Counted from the stretch's first letter, positions 17,913-27,639 are shown. The stretch is 38,959 nucleotides of DNA from Chloroflexota bacterium (GCA_021778805.1 JAJYBV010000024.1:1236-40194); one strand, 5' to 3'. A program made the numbers and translations. The notes: generated by a model from the letters alone, not told the origin.

Positions 17913-19724
17913 TTACGGTGTCGTTGAAGGTGTCGGTGATGATGGTGGTGTTGACGTAGGCGTAGGCGCAGGTGAACCGGTTGGCGTAGGCGTAACCGAT
18001 GGTGTTGCCGTAGCCGATGGTGTTGCCGTTACCGATGGCGTGGCTGTTGCGGCAGGTGTCGCAGTTGCCTGCGGCCCATTGCTCAGGTATACTTTAATAA
18101 CCGTATTTGGATTGACAGATGTGCCTTTTCCCGGAGTAGTATAAACAACATCACCAACACTGATATCAACACTGTATACATAACCTCCCAGCACATATTG
18201 CAGTCCTGCTTGCTGGATGGTGGTTTGCGCCTGAGAAGCGGTGTATCCGGTAACATCAGGAACATTAACGGTATTCGGCGGCTGGCTGACTGTAATGGTG
18301 ATCGATGTATCCGCAGGAATAGATGTATTTGCCTGAGTAGATTGGCTGATGACTGTGTTTGGTTTATCGGTTGTATCGTTTGTTTTATAGGAAATAACTA
18401 ATGTTTGCGTAAGTCCGGCGGCGCTGGCGGCGGTTTCTGCTTGTTGAAGAGAGTCTCCCACCAGGTTGGGCATAACGACTGTTTTAATAGTGGGTGTTGC
18501 GGTTGCCGTTCCGCCTAAGCTGAAAATTTTAAATTGAAAAGATAAAAATACGCTTAAAGCTAAAACAAGCATCACCGCGGCAATAATAAAGACCGTAGTC
18601 AACCCGGCGACCGGAGATGTGTTTTCATCTTCATCGTCATCGGGGCGTTTTAAAGAAGAACGCGGTGAAGTTGAATCGGGAAAAATTTCTATGGTTGAAT
18701 TAAACTCATCTCTTCCACCGGGAAATGATGAATCTGCGAAGGGGCTGCTGTTTCTGCCAGTATTATTTTGGCGGCCTTGGTAATTTGGCTGTGAAAGAGG
18801 CCTGCTGCGTGGTTGCTGAATGCCGGCGGAAGATCGCGAAAATGAATTAGGATCTGCCTTGGCGGCTCCCATCGGGGTAGAGATTTTTCCGGAATTGCGC
18901 TGTTGTTTTTCATATGTTTCCAGGGCATACGCTAAAGCGTCGCCGTCTGGGTAGCGATCTGCGGGATCTTTCTCTAAGCAGCGTAAAATAACCCGTTCAA
19001 GAGATAAAGGGATGGAAGGATTATATCTACTGGGGCGGATTGGCGCTTCCTGAATATGGCGAACGGCAATGGCGACGGGAGTGTCCCCGTCGAACGGCGG
19101 CCGGCCGACCAGCATTTCATATAGAACGATGCCTAATGAATACACATCTGCTGCCGGTGAAACATTTTCGCCTTGCGCTTGTTCCGGCGCGTAATATTGC
19201 ACTGTGCCGAGCGTCATACCGGTAGTAGTTAAACGTTCGTTGCTTTCGCGGTAAAAAGTAGCAATGCCGAAATCAGTTAACTTTACTAAACCTTCGTCGT
19301 TGACCAGAATATTTTGCGGCTTAACATCTCTGTGCACAATACCACGCCGGTGTGCGGCGCCAAGGGCCAAAGCTACATCATGGCCGATAACTACCGCTCT
19401 GCGGGTATCTAAAACACCGTTTGCGCGCAGATATTTTCTCAGATCAACCCCTTCGATCAATTCCATGACAATAAAATATAGATCATCACTGCGCCCGTAA
19501 TCATATACTTGCACAATATTGGGATGCGCTAATGAAGAAACCGAACTTGCTTCGCGCTGAAACCGCAAAACAAATTTTTTATCATTTGAATACATTTCGC
19601 GTAAGATTTTTACCGCAACTAACCGCCCCATTTTTGTATCGCGGGCGCGGTATATTGTGGCCATACCGCCGCGTCCAATCGGCTCCATCAATTCGTATCG
19701 ATCGCCTAAAATCTGTTGATCCAT
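17913..19724 (-). CDS. Ser/Thr protein kinase with two PASTA domains and a Thr/Pro-rich tail
   Basis: LGDRYELMEPIGRGGMATIYRARD, HRDVKPQNILVN, LTDFGIA; VVMPNLVGDSLQQAE.. and VNVPDVTGYTASQAQ.. PASTA modules after one TM helix. Confidence 0.95.
   Translation of the reverse strand: MDQQILGDRYELMEPIGRGGMATIYRARDTKMGRLVAVKILREMYSNDKKFVLRFQREASSVSSLAHPNIVQVYDYGRSDDLYFIVMELIEGVDLRKYLRANGVLDTRRAVVIGHDVALALGAAHRRGIVHRDVKPQNILVNDEGLVKLTDFGIATFYRESNERLTTTGMTLGTVQYYAPEQAQGENVSPAADVYSLGIVLYEMLVGRPPFDGDTPVAIAVRHIQEAPIRPSRYNPSIPLSLERVILRCLEKDPADRYPDGDALAYALETYEKQQRNSGKISTPMGAAKADPNSFSRSSAGIQQPRSRPLSQPNYQGRQNNTGRNSSPFADSSFPGGRDEFNSTIEIFPDSTSPRSSLKRPDDDEDENTSPVAGLTTVFIIAAVMLVLALSVFLSFQFKIFSLGGTATATPTIKTVVMPNLVGDSLQQAETAASAAGLTQTLVISYKTNDTTDKPNTVISQSTQANTSIPADTSITITVSQPPNTVNVPDVTGYTASQAQTTIQQAGLQYVLGGYVYSVDISVGDVVYTTPGKGTSVNPNTVIKVYLSNGPQATATPAATATPSVTATPSATATPSVTPTPTGSPAPTPTSTPPSSPTPSTTP
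17992..18063. repeat. 18-bp tandem repeat (4 copies) encoding 6-aa TATPSx repeats in the kinase tail
   Basis: GTAACCGATGGTGTTGCC / GTAGCCGATGGTGTTGCC / GTTACCGATGGCGTGGCT / GTTGCGGCAGGTGTCGCA. Confidence 0.75.
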
Positions 19725-19885
19725 ATTTCTTTGTTTCTATCCTCACAGCAAAAGCCGGTTAAACATTCAGCCGAAGCACAAGAATAAAGTTAAATCAGCT
19801 AAAAATATATAGCAAATACCTATCCGTATACTATACCTTTCAGCGCAACTTTGCAAGACTTTGCGATATTCGGGTTAAAGTACTA

Positions 19886-19997
19886 GTTGCGGCCATGCGC
19901 ATTTTTCCGGCAAACTGCCCTGCAAAGCCGCTAAACTGCAGAATTAAGTTTGCTATGGGCATGCAATGCGCCATTTTTACAAACGTATGGCCGCAAC
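19886..19997. repeat. Nested inverted-repeat element, possibly structured RNA or MITE remnant
   Basis: GTTGCGGCCAT (19886-19896)/ATGGCCGCAAC (19987-19997); nested GCGCA/TGCGC (19897-19901/19967-19971) and GCAAACT/AGTTTGC (19910-19916/19947-19953). Confidence 0.5.
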
Positions 19998-20022
19998 ATA
20001 TGCGTATGTTTTTGAGTCGTTA

Positions 20023-22101
20023 TTAATTGCGTATAACCGAGCTTTTTTTACCGGATAAATAATCTACAAGAATATATTTACCCAGATTTTCCGGTTCACA
20101 ATAAAACGCCCGGCCTTTATTTACCTCTGTTAAAGATTGCACAAATGTTATCAGGCCGCGGTCTTGCGCCAACATAAACGTGTTGATGACAATCCCTTCA
20201 CGCGCGCAGCGCCGTGCTTCCAGCAAAGTTTGCATTTCCGCCACTTGCGTATATGGGTAAGTAAAAATCCAATCTTTCTCCTCGTTATCCCAAGATACAG
20301 TTGGCATACCGTCTGTCACCAATATAATCTGCTTGTTTATGCTGCGGTTGCGCGACAATAAGTGTTTTGCCAGCATAAACGCATGAATCATATTTGTGCC
20401 CTGTGAATGATCGTATACACCTATTTCTACGAGTTCATTGTGGTGAAACTCTCGCGCGGTACTCGAAAATCCTATGACAAAAAGATTATCGCGCGGAAAC
20501 TGGCCATGAATCAGCGACTCTAGGGCTACTGCAACTTTTTTAGCTGCTTCATTTGCTCCCGATTGAATCATGGAAATAGACATATCAATTAACAAAGCTG
20601 TTGAAGATTCGGTGATTGTTTCGGTTTTATAGACTTCAAAATCATCCGGAGATAGTTTCACAGGTGTGCCGGCGCTATTGCGATATATTGCGTTGCGCAA
20701 AGTGGCGGGCAAATCCATAAAAAATGGGTCGCCAAACTGATAGGGCTTGCTTTCATCTAACCGCTCGCTGCCAGCGCCTTGCTGTTCGATTGGGTGCTGC
20801 CCAAAGGAATCTTTACTTAATTGCTGAAAAATATCTTGCAGCGCTTTTTGGCCGATTTTCCGAATTCCCAGCGAAGTCAGTTTCCATTGGGAGCCGTTTT
20901 TTTCAATATAACCTTCTTCTTCCAGAATCTTCATTAAATTTTTCAGTTCTTCCATCATTGCGCCGTCTTCCGCGCTCATCAGGTCGGCCATTTTTTCTGT
21001 ATCAATATCATCCAAACTGCTATTGCGCCGCGCGTCCATCATTTGCGACTCCAAGTCATCTAAACCTTGCAAACGCTCCATTAAGTTCAGCGCCTCTGTT
21101 AAGGAAAGCGGCTCATCGCCGCCGAAGCGGTACCTGGTTTGATAATCGTTTGGGCCAAGATTTTGGACATGCATTGCTAATTCGGCCATATCTACACGGA
21201 TTCTGTCATCGCCAAGCAATTGATCCATCATTTGCATTAATTGCTCACGCTGCTCTTCCGGCAATGAATCAAGCACAGCCTGCATTTGTGCAGATCTGCG
21301 CTGCAAATCATCGATTAAATCATCCAATGTATTCACATCAGATCCGAAATAATCGCCATATTTGCGCATAAATTCATCAAAATCCGGCTCGCGGCCTTCT
21401 TCGCGTTCACGCATCATGTGGTTCAATTCCTGAAGCATTTCGCGCATTTTACGGAGATCTTCGGGGGTCATATTTGCAATACTTTGCTGCATACCCTGAA
21501 AATACTGCTGCATAATCTGTTGCTGCAGCATGTTCAGTAATTCCTGATACTCACTGCGCGCCTCCGGATCCAGGAAATCATATTCAGCCAATTTGCTGAT
21601 TTTGCCGGCAGGGTCTTGGGGCAGCGCATTCAAAAAATCCAATTTTTGGCCGGCAATTTTTTCCAGCATCTTTTTCAGCGAATCATCTGAAGACGCCGCG
21701 GATTGCTGAGAAGGCTCGCCGCCTTCGCTGGGTGGATTTTGCGCAGTTTGTCCGGCTTCATCCAGACGTTTTTGAATGCCGTCGCGTTCTTTTTGGATAA
21801 TATCCTCAATTTTTTGTTTGATATCATCCATAACGCCGGACATATTGTATTGATTCAGCCGCATTTGCCGCTGGGCGCGCAGTCGTTCCAGCATTTCACG
21901 CAATCCAAGAATGTTTTCGCCATTCTGCTTCTGAAATCCTTCGCGTTGCAGTCGTTTTAACGCCGACCGCAAATCATTATTGCGCAAATAGTCATCTGCC
22001 AGCGCATGGACGATATCATCAGCGCTGAGATCTTCAATTTGCTGAGAGCCATCCCATCGCGAGTAAGAACTATTTTGGCGGAATTGAAATCTGTTAAACA
22101 T
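20023..22101 (-). CDS. VWA-domain protein (ChlD/BchD-like)
   Basis: C-terminal MIDAS-type motif ALLIDMSISMIQSG..., NLFVIGFSSTAREF, ILVTDGMPT; adjacent AAA+ ATPase gene. Confidence 0.85.
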   Translation of the reverse strand: MFNRFQFRQNSSYSRWDGSQQIEDLSADDIVHALADDYLRNNDLRSALKRLQREGFQKQNGENILGLREMLERLRAQRQMRLNQYNMSGVMDDIKQKIEDIIQKERDGIQKRLDEAGQTAQNPPSEGGEPSQQSAASSDDSLKKMLEKIAGQKLDFLNALPQDPAGKISKLAEYDFLDPEARSEYQELLNMLQQQIMQQYFQGMQQSIANMTPEDLRKMREMLQELNHMMREREEGREPDFDEFMRKYGDYFGSDVNTLDDLIDDLQRRSAQMQAVLDSLPEEQREQLMQMMDQLLGDDRIRVDMAELAMHVQNLGPNDYQTRYRFGGDEPLSLTEALNLMERLQGLDDLESQMMDARRNSSLDDIDTEKMADLMSAEDGAMMEELKNLMKILEEEGYIEKNGSQWKLTSLGIRKIGQKALQDIFQQLSKDSFGQHPIEQQGAGSERLDESKPYQFGDPFFMDLPATLRNAIYRNSAGTPVKLSPDDFEVYKTETITESSTALLIDMSISMIQSGANEAAKKVAVALESLIHGQFPRDNLFVIGFSSTAREFHHNELVEIGVYDHSQGTNMIHAFMLAKHLLSRNRSINKQIILVTDGMPTVSWDNEEKDWIFTYPYTQVAEMQTLLEARRCAREGIVINTFMLAQDRGLITFVQSLTEVNKGRAFYCEPENLGKYILVDYLSGKKSSVIRN

Positions 22102-22169
22102 GAACCGGCGCTCCTTTTGCGGGTATATTGCTGGAATATAAAGGGATTATAAGTTTTCGCGCAGCGTTG

Positions 22170-23576
22170 CTATTTTTTTTGATAGTTTACGGATCCGCCG
22201 GCAGTATTTTTGTTGAGTTTACGGTTTAAATGCAAACCCTCTAAAATAAATTCAACCGCGGCGGCTACTGTTTCCGGCGCGCCATGAGCGCTTAATTTAT
22301 CTACTGCCGCGCGCAAACCGCCGATTTGTGCAAGCTGAGACACATAATCCATCGATTTTTGGTTTTCGGAAACCTGCACATGCAAGCCTTTTTCAAATCC
22401 CGCCAGAAGTTGATCGAACTCTGAAACATCAAAATATCTGGCAAAAACATGTATAATGGATGAATGAATCAGTTTGCCGACGATTTTATCTTCGCGTACT
22501 TCGCCAAACGTATCTAACTCAATTTTTCCGGCAGTAGAGGCAATAACTGAGTTTAAATCGCTGATTCGCGGAACGGCGCGCTTTTCATTATTGCGTAAAG
22601 CTCTGCGTACAGCGTTGCTGGCGACATTTTCCGCATTAGTAATGGAAACGCGCACGCTTACACCAGATTTTTGGCTGATTTCTGAGCTTTTGCGCGCTTG
22701 GTGAGTTATTTCGGCGACAATCTCTTTCATATATTGCGGATACATGATTTCAATGCCATCAATTATGGGGTGGACTGCCTCTGAATCTATAATCAATATT
22801 TCTTCTTCCAATGTCTGCGGATAGTGCGTGCGAATCTCCGATCCCATGCGGTCTTTTAACGGAGTGATAATTCTGCCGCGGTTGGTGTAATCTTCGGGGT
22901 TGGCGCTTGCCACCATAAAAATATCCAGTGGAAGCTGAATTTTATAGCCGCGAATTTGTACATCGCGTTCTTCCAGAATATTTAACAGGCCAACCTGAAT
23001 TCTTTCCGTTAAATCGGGCAATTCATTTAAGCAGAATATGCCGCGGTGTGTGCGCGGAATCAATCCATAGTGTATGGTTAGTTCATCAGATAAATAGCGG
23101 CCCTCGGCAACTTTTATCGGGTCTATCTCGCCGATAAGGTCTGAAATTGTAATATCCGGCGTCGCTAATTTTTCACTATATCGTTGGCTGCGACTCAGCC
23201 AGATAATCGGGGTGGTGTCTCCATCCTCGGCAATGCGCACTTGGCAAGCTTTGCATATTGGATGAAAAGGGTCGTCATTAATTTCGCATCCGGCAATTGC
23301 CGGAACATACTCATCTAAAAAATGTACAAGACTGCGAGCAAGGCGTGTTTTGGCCTGACCGCGTTCGCCAAGCAGCACAATATCTTGTCCGGAAAGCAAG
23401 GCGTTTTCTATTTGCGGAATAACGGTATCATCATAACCTACGATTCCGGGGAACAGCGCGGAGCCTTCTTTCAGTTTTTTAACCAGATTTTCGCGCATTT
23501 CTTCCTTTACCGTTTTGGTGTGATAACCTGCAGCGCGAAGTTCTCCGATAGTTTTTAATTGCGTAAGGTCTGACAT
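22170..23576 (-). CDS. MoxR/ChlI-like AAA+ ATPase (start taken at MSDLTQLK)
   Basis: VLLGERGQAKTRLAR Walker A, GIFCLNELPDLTERIQVGLLNILEERDVQIRGY, ASANPEDYTNRGRIITPLKDR. Confidence 0.87.
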   Translation of the reverse strand: MSDLTQLKTIGELRAAGYHTKTVKEEMRENLVKKLKEGSALFPGIVGYDDTVIPQIENALLSGQDIVLLGERGQAKTRLARSLVHFLDEYVPAIAGCEINDDPFHPICKACQVRIAEDGDTTPIIWLSRSQRYSEKLATPDITISDLIGEIDPIKVAEGRYLSDELTIHYGLIPRTHRGIFCLNELPDLTERIQVGLLNILEERDVQIRGYKIQLPLDIFMVASANPEDYTNRGRIITPLKDRMGSEIRTHYPQTLEEEILIIDSEAVHPIIDGIEIMYPQYMKEIVAEITHQARKSSEISQKSGVSVRVSITNAENVASNAVRRALRNNEKRAVPRISDLNSVIASTAGKIELDTFGEVREDKIVGKLIHSSIIHVFARYFDVSEFDQLLAGFEKGLHVQVSENQKSMDYVSQLAQIGGLRAAVDKLSAHGAPETVAAAVEFILEGLHLNRKLNKNTAGGSVNYQKK

Positions 23577-23867
23577 AAAATATTGCTGCTGCCTTTCTGA
23601 AATATAGTATATATCTTTAACTATATAGGTTACTGTGAATTTTGGCGTCTTTCCAATGGTGGCAAACGCAAAGCAGAATTGAGTGTGAATGCAGGCGCTT
23701 CCAAGTTTGTATAGCAGTTGTGTCAAACGCACAGAATTCCCTCTGTAATATGTTCACTTCCAATATGGCCTAAAAATCCAATATGCTTGGGGAATTATTG
23801 CCATATATGCCGTTAATATTGTATCGTAAGTCAATTATTGGCAACAAGACCATATTGGGCGCCGCTT

Positions 23868-25115
23868 TCATAACCGCTTCGATTTTAAATTATCTACCAA
23901 TTCCCGCAAGAAAAGTTCAACATCGGTAACGATGCCTGCAGCATGTGTTGTGCCGCGGTCTGCCAATTTAGTAACTACCGCCGGATTTATATCCACAACT
24001 ACAGCTTTGGTAGACGCCGGAAGCATGTTGCCGGTTGCAATAGAGTGCAGCATGGAAGCCAGCATTATAACCATATCAATGTTTTGCAGAACACTGCGCA
24101 TACGGTCTTGGGCGGCGAACATTTCAGTTATCACATCGGGTATTGGGCCGTCATCGCGGATAGATCCCGCCAGCGCCAATTCAACATGATGCAATACGCT
24201 TGCCTTCATAATGCCATCGCGCAGAATTCCGGCGTCTACGGCAGCCTGCAGCGAGCCATATCTTCGGATGGTGTTTATAGCCCGCAAATGGTTGCGATGG
24301 CCGTCTTGCACCGGATCTCCTGTTTGCAGATCCACCCCGAGAGATATGCCGAACATGGCCGCTTCGCAGTCATGTTCGGCTACAGCGTTGCCGGCAAAAA
24401 TTGCTTGCACATGCCCCATCGTGATCAATTCTTCAATATATTTTCTGGCGCCGGTATGTACGACGGCGGGGCCAAGCACCAAACCAATTTTGCCTCGCTG
24501 CTTGTAAATTTCGAAAATTTCATCGGCAATCCCTGCAATTAACAGGCTTTTGGCGCGCTCTGAGCTGACGGAGCTTTGCATGAAACTGAAATGCTCCGCA
24601 GATGGCCGCGGTATCTCTAACGGATGAACGCGAACGCCGTGGCGTCCAACAACCACTTGCTGCCCAATTTGCACTTTATGCATGGGCAAGCAATATGCGC
24701 GCGGAACAGATTCCTCTACAATGATAGCTACATCCATTTCAATGTTTTCCACGTTCAGCCAAAAACCGTTGACTAAAACTTCTGTTGGCAAATTAGTTGT
24801 GGCGTAAAAATCATCCGGAAGCACACCAGCTATTTCAACCGATTCACACTGCGCATTCTGTGCGTTCACCAGTTCAACGCCAAGCTGTTCCAAACCATCC
24901 AGCAGCGCATCCAGTTCTTTTTGATTTGCCGCAATAACATTCATGCGGGCATAGCTGGTTTCTTGGGCATTCCTGCCAACTTGAATTTCCAGCAAATCAA
25001 AATCCGCGTTTGCTTGCATGATAGCGCTCCAAACGCGAGATAATATTTGCGAATCGATGATATGGCCGCGCAGCTCAATTTGCTGAGTTGCTTTTACCGG
25101 TTTAGTTTCCGACAT
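23868..25115 (-). CDS. TIGR00300/LOR-SDH-type protein (ornithine-cyclodeaminase-like C-terminal domain of AgrE/ArgZ-type enzymes), stand-alone
   Basis: GFWLNVENIEMDVAIIVEE, GLVLGPAVVHTGARKYIEELI, FAGNAVAEHDCEAAMFGISLGVDL, GHRNHLRAINTIRRYGSL. Confidence 0.75.
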   Translation of the reverse strand: MSETKPVKATQQIELRGHIIDSQILSRVWSAIMQANADFDLLEIQVGRNAQETSYARMNVIAANQKELDALLDGLEQLGVELVNAQNAQCESVEIAGVLPDDFYATTNLPTEVLVNGFWLNVENIEMDVAIIVEESVPRAYCLPMHKVQIGQQVVVGRHGVRVHPLEIPRPSAEHFSFMQSSVSSERAKSLLIAGIADEIFEIYKQRGKIGLVLGPAVVHTGARKYIEELITMGHVQAIFAGNAVAEHDCEAAMFGISLGVDLQTGDPVQDGHRNHLRAINTIRRYGSLQAAVDAGILRDGIMKASVLHHVELALAGSIRDDGPIPDVITEMFAAQDRMRSVLQNIDMVIMLASMLHSIATGNMLPASTKAVVVDINPAVVTKLADRGTTHAAGIVTDVELFLRELVDNLKSKRL

Positions 25116-25218
25116 AATTTATTTCCTTTGTTGCAAAGTTAACCGCCAATTGGCAGATTTCCATCTGGCGCGTTTGTTTAACTGCTGATAAATGCTTTGG
25201 CGGTTGCTGCTTACAATA

Positions 25219-25608
25219 CTAACGCAAATTTCCTGGAGCGCCGGATGCATATAAGATAGTTACCATAACAATGAAAAACAGTATTACTAATACAATTAAC
25301 CCTAATCCAATATAACTTGTGATGAGTCCCGCCATCGCTAATGATCTGCCAGTGAGCCTGCCGTTTGCGTTTTTAATTTCATTTAGCGCCATATGCCCAA
25401 AGATGATACCAATAATTTGGCCTATTACAGGCACAATAAAAAAACCAGCTATGCCGCCGACTAAGCTGATAATGGCAAAAACCGAATTTTGCGGTTCGAT
25501 ATACAGCGGTCCGGGATCGCCGGGATTGATGTTGTATTGAAATGGCGGCGGATTGGGAGTGGTTGGATTATTATTAGGCTGTTCCATAGTGTTACCTTTC
25601 ATTAGCAA
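25219..25608 (-). CDS. DUF4190-type small membrane protein with Pro/Asn-rich N-terminus
   Basis: AIISLVGGIAGFFIVPVIGQIIGIIFGHMALNEIK..GRLTGRSLAMAGLITSYIGLGLIVL. Confidence 0.8.
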   Translation of the reverse strand: MLMKGNTMEQPNNNPTTPNPPPFQYNINPGDPGPLYIEPQNSVFAIISLVGGIAGFFIVPVIGQIIGIIFGHMALNEIKNANGRLTGRSLAMAGLITSYIGLGLIVLVILFFIVMVTILYASGAPGNLR

Positions 25609-25818
25609 TAAAAATAATAGTACGGTTGGAAAGAATAAGATACAGGCGCTTAGAAAATCCTAACTTGGCAAATTTATAATGCGGAAGTTAAAAATATGCG
25701 CAAGCGCGGCGCATATTTTGCTGATTTCATTATATCAAATTTTCCGGTGAAACGTTTTTACCGTCAATATCGCGCGGTATACATGGGTGGAGGTTGAAAA
25801 CAATCCACATGATTTATC

Positions 25819-26084
25819 GTGCAGTGTTTTCTTAAAAAAATGTTTGGGGATACCCCAATCCCCGCATAAGGGGCTACTGCCCCTTATGAATCCCCGCGTT
25901 TGTGTTCGTGCGGTGTTTTCTTAAAAAAATGTTTGGGGACATCCTAATCCCCACATAAGGGGCTACTGCCCCTTATGAATCCCCGCGTTTGTGGTTGTGC
26001 GGTGTTTTCTTAAAAAATGTTTGGGGACATCCTAATCCCCACATAAGGGGCTACTGCCCCTTATGAATCCCTGCGTTTGTGGTT
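25819..26084 (+). repeat. Three-copy 89-bp tandem array of the dispersed hairpin repeat (copies C1-C3)
   Basis: Units start at 25819, 25908, 25997. Each carries CATAAGGGGC-TACT-GCCCCTTATG (10-bp stem); C1 also has an intact TTGGGG-ATA-CCCCAA stem. Confidence 0.9.
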
Positions 26085-26117
26085 GTGCAGCGGAATTGCT
26101 GCAAGTGAAATGTTCAA

Positions 26118-27332
26118 TTATGCGGCAGCGCTTTCAACAGTTGCTTTTTTAGCCGGCAGCATTTTAACAAAAAAGATCGCGTCTGCGGCGGCTATTGCTA
26201 CGATGATTGCGCCGGCGTAAAATGGCGCGCCAATGCTGACAGCGCTGAATAATACAGTGGCAAGCAGCGGCCCGGCAATTCTGCCAATACTGGCGGCGCT
26301 TTGCGCTGCGCCAAGCAATGAGCCTTGGATATCTTTGGAGCCGGCTACGGAGATCATAGAAGAAATGACTGGTGTAACAAGCCCATCGCCTACGCTAAGG
26401 AAGCCCAGACCTAAGAACATGGCGCCCACGCTATTGCCTAACGGGATGATAAACAGTCCTGCGCCGAGCAGCAGTAAACCGGAAATTAAGATTGGGCCAA
26501 GTTTAAACCGCTGTGTAAGCTGACGAATTAATCCGCCTTGCACAATGACCACAATAACGCCGATAAAGGTGAATACCCAGCCTGCTTGAATTGTGCCCCA
26601 GTTGAAACGCCATTTAATAAAGAGCGCAAACACGGTTTCCATGCCGCTGAATGCAAGTGTATAGATTAAATTGACGCTGACAAGCTGCAATATGGTCATG
26701 TTTGTTAAAATAGCAATATTAAATTTGCGTTTGGCGCCGGTATCTGTTTTTCCCTGTAAAAATCTGGTTTCCGGCAAGAAGCGCCAAACCAATAGCGCGT
26801 TAACTACCGCAATTCCGGCAGCAGCCCAAAACGGAGCGGAAAGCGAAATGACGGTTAAACTGCCACCAATTACTGGCCCAAGCACGAAACCTACCCCAAT
26901 CGCCGCGCCAATCATTCCCATACTGGCCGCGCGATTTTCCTCACTTGATGTATCTGCCGCAACTGCTTGGGCTGAAGCGATATTTGATGCGCCTAACCCG
27001 CCAATAACGCGCGCCAGCAGCAGCAAGGGAATAGAATTTGCCAAAGCAGACATAATAAAGGAAATAACTTCAATAAACAAAGATATAAGTATGACTGGTT
27101 TGCGTCCATACTTATCGGAAAGCGCGCCTAATATAGGTATGCCTATTACTTGGGCTATTGTAAACGCAGCGGATATAACGCCAATTGTAAATGGATTCGC
27201 CCCTAAACGCAGCGCCCAGAAAGGAAGCAAAGGGAACAATAGGCCAAAGCCGGTAAAATCAATTAAAACGGTAAGGGCCATTAGAAGAAGGGGAACATTC
27301 ATTTTCTTTTGAGATTTATTTTGTTGTTGCAT
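26118..27332 (-). CDS. MFS transporter (TetA/multidrug-efflux-like, about 12 TM)
   Basis: LIDFTGFGLLFPLLPFWA, PILGALSDKYGRKPVILISLF, ARVIGGLGASNIASAQAVAAD. Confidence 0.88.
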   Translation of the reverse strand: MQQQNKSQKKMNVPLLLMALTVLIDFTGFGLLFPLLPFWALRLGANPFTIGVISAAFTIAQVIGIPILGALSDKYGRKPVILISLFIEVISFIMSALANSIPLLLLARVIGGLGASNIASAQAVAADTSSEENRAASMGMIGAAIGVGFVLGPVIGGSLTVISLSAPFWAAAGIAVVNALLVWRFLPETRFLQGKTDTGAKRKFNIAILTNMTILQLVSVNLIYTLAFSGMETVFALFIKWRFNWGTIQAGWVFTFIGVIVVIVQGGLIRQLTQRFKLGPILISGLLLLGAGLFIIPLGNSVGAMFLGLGFLSVGDGLVTPVISSMISVAGSKDIQGSLLGAAQSAASIGRIAGPLLATVLFSAVSIGAPFYAGAIIVAIAAADAIFFVKMLPAKKATVESAAA

Positions 27333-27361
27333 AAAACTGCCTCAGAAACATTTAATTTAAT

Positions 27362-27412
27362 TAGTCATATTTGACTATTCATAGTATAAACTAATTCATA
27401 TGAAATAGTCAA
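27362..27412 (-). promoter_or_regulatory. Promoter/operator of the MFS gene
   Basis: Minus strand TTGACT (27407-27412), 18-nt spacer, TATACT (27383-27388); three TAGTCA/TGACTA half-sites (27362-27367, 27372-27377, 27406-27411); 9-bp inverted repeat TTGACTATT/AATAGTCAA. Confidence 0.65.
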
Positions 27413-27639
27413 GATTGATGAAGCATGTTTTTCGCGGAAATTGTACAATAAAACAAGAATTTTTTCTGGCGCCGAAAAAAAGCGGCAAAATACGCTTTGA
27501 TTTATATTTTTATGATATAAATTGTGATATATTTGGAATACTGTTGCTGTGAGCAATCAGCATTTTCTGCAAAAAAACTTGTTTGAGCTTACAGATGCGT
27601 GTACGTATTTGTTTGCTTATCAAAAATTTTGGGATTTAT

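Noticed and set aside
17821-18144. Plus-strand ORF with GVAVADGVAV repeats
   Set aside because: Antisense reading of the Thr/Pro-rich tandem-repeat tail of the PASTA kinase.
20724-21371. 215-aa plus-strand ORF
   Set aside because: Antisense to the well-supported VWA gene; composition is a complement artefact.
23943-24542. 199-aa plus-strand ORF
   Set aside because: Antisense to the TIGR00300-type gene, which has clear conserved motifs.
25819-26084. Possible CRISPR array
   Set aside because: Whole 89-bp units repeat contiguously with no unique spacers and no cas genes; tandem duplication of a hairpin repeat fits better.
26671-27312. 213-aa plus-strand ORF
   Set aside because: Antisense to the MFS transporter; no recognisable domain.
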